The notes below the pieces were generated by a model, which ran no database searches, was not told the DNA's origin, and saw only the letters and a list, made by a program, of their open reading frames with translations. Shown piece by piece: positions 45,771 to 46,803 of a DNA stretch of 46,803 nt. Numbering within the stretch: position 1 is the first letter of the stretch; every line of letters begins with the position of its first letter. A program made the translations under genes and the position numbers. The stretch lies in NCBI GenBank assembly GCA_010015745.1, contig ML978331.1:1-46803 (forward strand). Reading direction: 5' to 3'. Source of the DNA: Setomelanomma holmii. Taxonomy: Eukaryota; Ascomycota; Dothideomycetes; Pleosporales; Phaeosphaeriaceae.

Positions 45771-46700
45771 GTTCAAAGTTCTGGAGTGAAAGCTCTATCA
45801 ATCTGAATGCGACTGGTCAACACAAATCGATGGCTGGATAGTGGCGCGATAAGGTCAAGCTGAATGCGCGGCGCAAGTTCAGGTCGGTCCAAAGGTCTGC
45901 AGGTGTGAGGTACTTCGATGCATATTGATGCAGGAACGGCCTTTTAAGCTTCATTTCAGGAGAACGATTCCTGTGATGAGCTGACGGCCTCTTTGGCACC
46001 AGGCCGCTGTGCCTCGGGAGGCTGAGCGTAGGTGGCGCTATATTAAGCTGAGGTTTAGACAGATGCAGGAAGTGGCAGGGATCGTGCTTATTCAGGAACA
46101 CATGTTCGCTTGCGCGATCGCCCAATCAAATGCACAGGATGGGTGTTTAACGACTTCACCTTTGGCTGCCTAAATTGTAGTTGAAGTTCGGACATAGTCA
46201 TGATGAAGAATGGTTCGCGGAAGAAAAAGTGGTTCTAAGATGGCTGACCCGTCCTGTTGCGCTTTCATCCGCACTGTCATATTGGAGAAAACACGCATTG
46301 CGCCGACTTTCATTGTCATGATTGAATCGAAATTCTCTTAAATACGAACATGATCGGACGGCTAGACTGCTCAAATTAACAGAGCTTCTCTAAAGAAGTT
46401 GCTACGCGGATGAGCGTCTTGCTAGTATTACCATAATTGTGCGCAAAATTTGTCTGAGTCCTCGCGCCGCGGACCCACTTTACCCGCGGATACTCACTTT
46501 GCGCAAAATTTGATACCGCCAAACTTGCAACGTGCACAGTCCTCTAAAGCGAAGGGAGGTAAGAGACTCCATATTTTACATCGCTGACCTCTAGACTGAG
46601 CTGTATATATTGTTTGTAGTCGCTAAAGTGCCATCAAACACCACAACAGCCTGGTTAGCGTAAGTTCGAGTTGATCCTTCTTCCGTTCGATCATCCCTAA
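45771..46700. other. Intergenic region between the secreted-protein gene and the tRNA
   Basis: About 930 bases with no supported gene; a 102-codon minus-strand frame (45817-46125) has no motif. A 12-base direct repeat GCGCAAAATTTG occurs at 46441 and 46501, exactly 60 bases apart. Confidence 0.5.
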
Positions 46701-46803
46701 CATCCACCCAGTCAATCGGTAGAGCGTGAGACTCTTAGCGTCACACGTCCTAACACGACGATTGATCCAATCGCAATCTCAAGGTTGCGGGTTCGACCCC
46801 CGC
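46701..46803 (+). tRNA. tRNA-Lys (CTT) with intron, cut by the window end
   Basis: Bases from 46710 match a eukaryotic tRNA-Lys: D-arm region with AATCGGTAGAG, anticodon stem TGAGA/TCTCA (46727-46731, 46777-46781) and anticodon CTT at 46734-46736. A 38-base intron (46738-46775) lies one base 3' of the anticodon, the canonical site. The variable loop AGGTT and a perfect T-arm (GCGGG TTCGACC CCCGC) end exactly at base 46803, so the 3' acceptor half is outside. The B-box GGTTCGA is perfect. Odd points: the 5' strand of the D stem reads AGTC where GCTC is expected, pairing only partly, and positions 8-9 read CC instead of TA. The gene may be a degenerate copy, and its 5' end is approximate. Confidence 0.75.

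Overview
The window is nuclear DNA from a filamentous ascomycete (Pezizomycotina). A Dothideomycete, perhaps of the Mycosphaerella type, is my best guess, but the sequence does not prove it. The grounds are short GT-AG introns (mostly 46-96 bases) that restore reading frames, fungal-only families (HET domain, DUF6594, fungal rhodopsin-like membrane protein), a fungal-type lanosterol synthase, and a tRNA-Lys(CTT) half with an intron at the canonical 37/38 position. There is no sign of bacterial operons, phage or CRISPR.

Layout. 1-372: 3' end of an unknown gene. 1306-4576: a cytochrome P450 and a 2-oxoglutarate/Fe(II) dioxygenase, co-directional. 5347-6852: a broken HET-domain gene. 7023-8283 (-): a DUF6594 membrane protein. 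8398-9740: a repeat-rich Q/S/R protein with a frayed 3' end. 10174-15951 (-): an unknown protein, lanosterol synthase (ERG7) and a conserved low-complexity protein. 15952-18968: 3 kb without a recognisable gene. 18969-19790 (-): a DUF1295/steroid-reductase-like membrane protein. 20791-24658 (+): an ATP-dependent DNA ligase-like gene holding one in-frame TAG, then an RWD/DUF1115 protein. 24733-28938 (-): an unknown protein, a HerA-like P-loop ATPase whose N-terminal exons lie beyond its main open frame, and a small tandem copy of that N-terminal domain. 30598-35148 (+): three RING-finger genes in a row. 35594-36789 (+): a PP2C phosphatase. 37032-38745 (-): a secreted FAD-linked oxidase. 40250-41599 (+): a seven-helix fungal rhodopsin-like protein. 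43279-44331: a carotenoid-oxygenase pseudogene. 44521-45770: two unknown genes, one secreted. 46701-46803: a tRNA-Lys cut by the window edge.

How the genes fit together. Core functions (ERG7, PP2C, RWD, tRNA) are mixed with accessory ones (P450, dioxygenase, FAD oxidase, HET, RING trio). The P450/dioxygenase pair resembles a tailoring pair of secondary metabolism, but no polyketide, peptide or terpene backbone gene other than the sterol enzyme ERG7 is present. Several accessory genes are decaying: the HET gene, the carotenoid oxygenase, the tail of the repeat protein and perhaps the ligase carry in-frame stops, each one C-to-T change away from a sense codon. The most unusual structures are the partial duplication of the ATPase N-terminal domain and the RING trio, two of whose members share an altered zinc-binding core. 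All exon boundaries were placed by eye from splice signals and frame.
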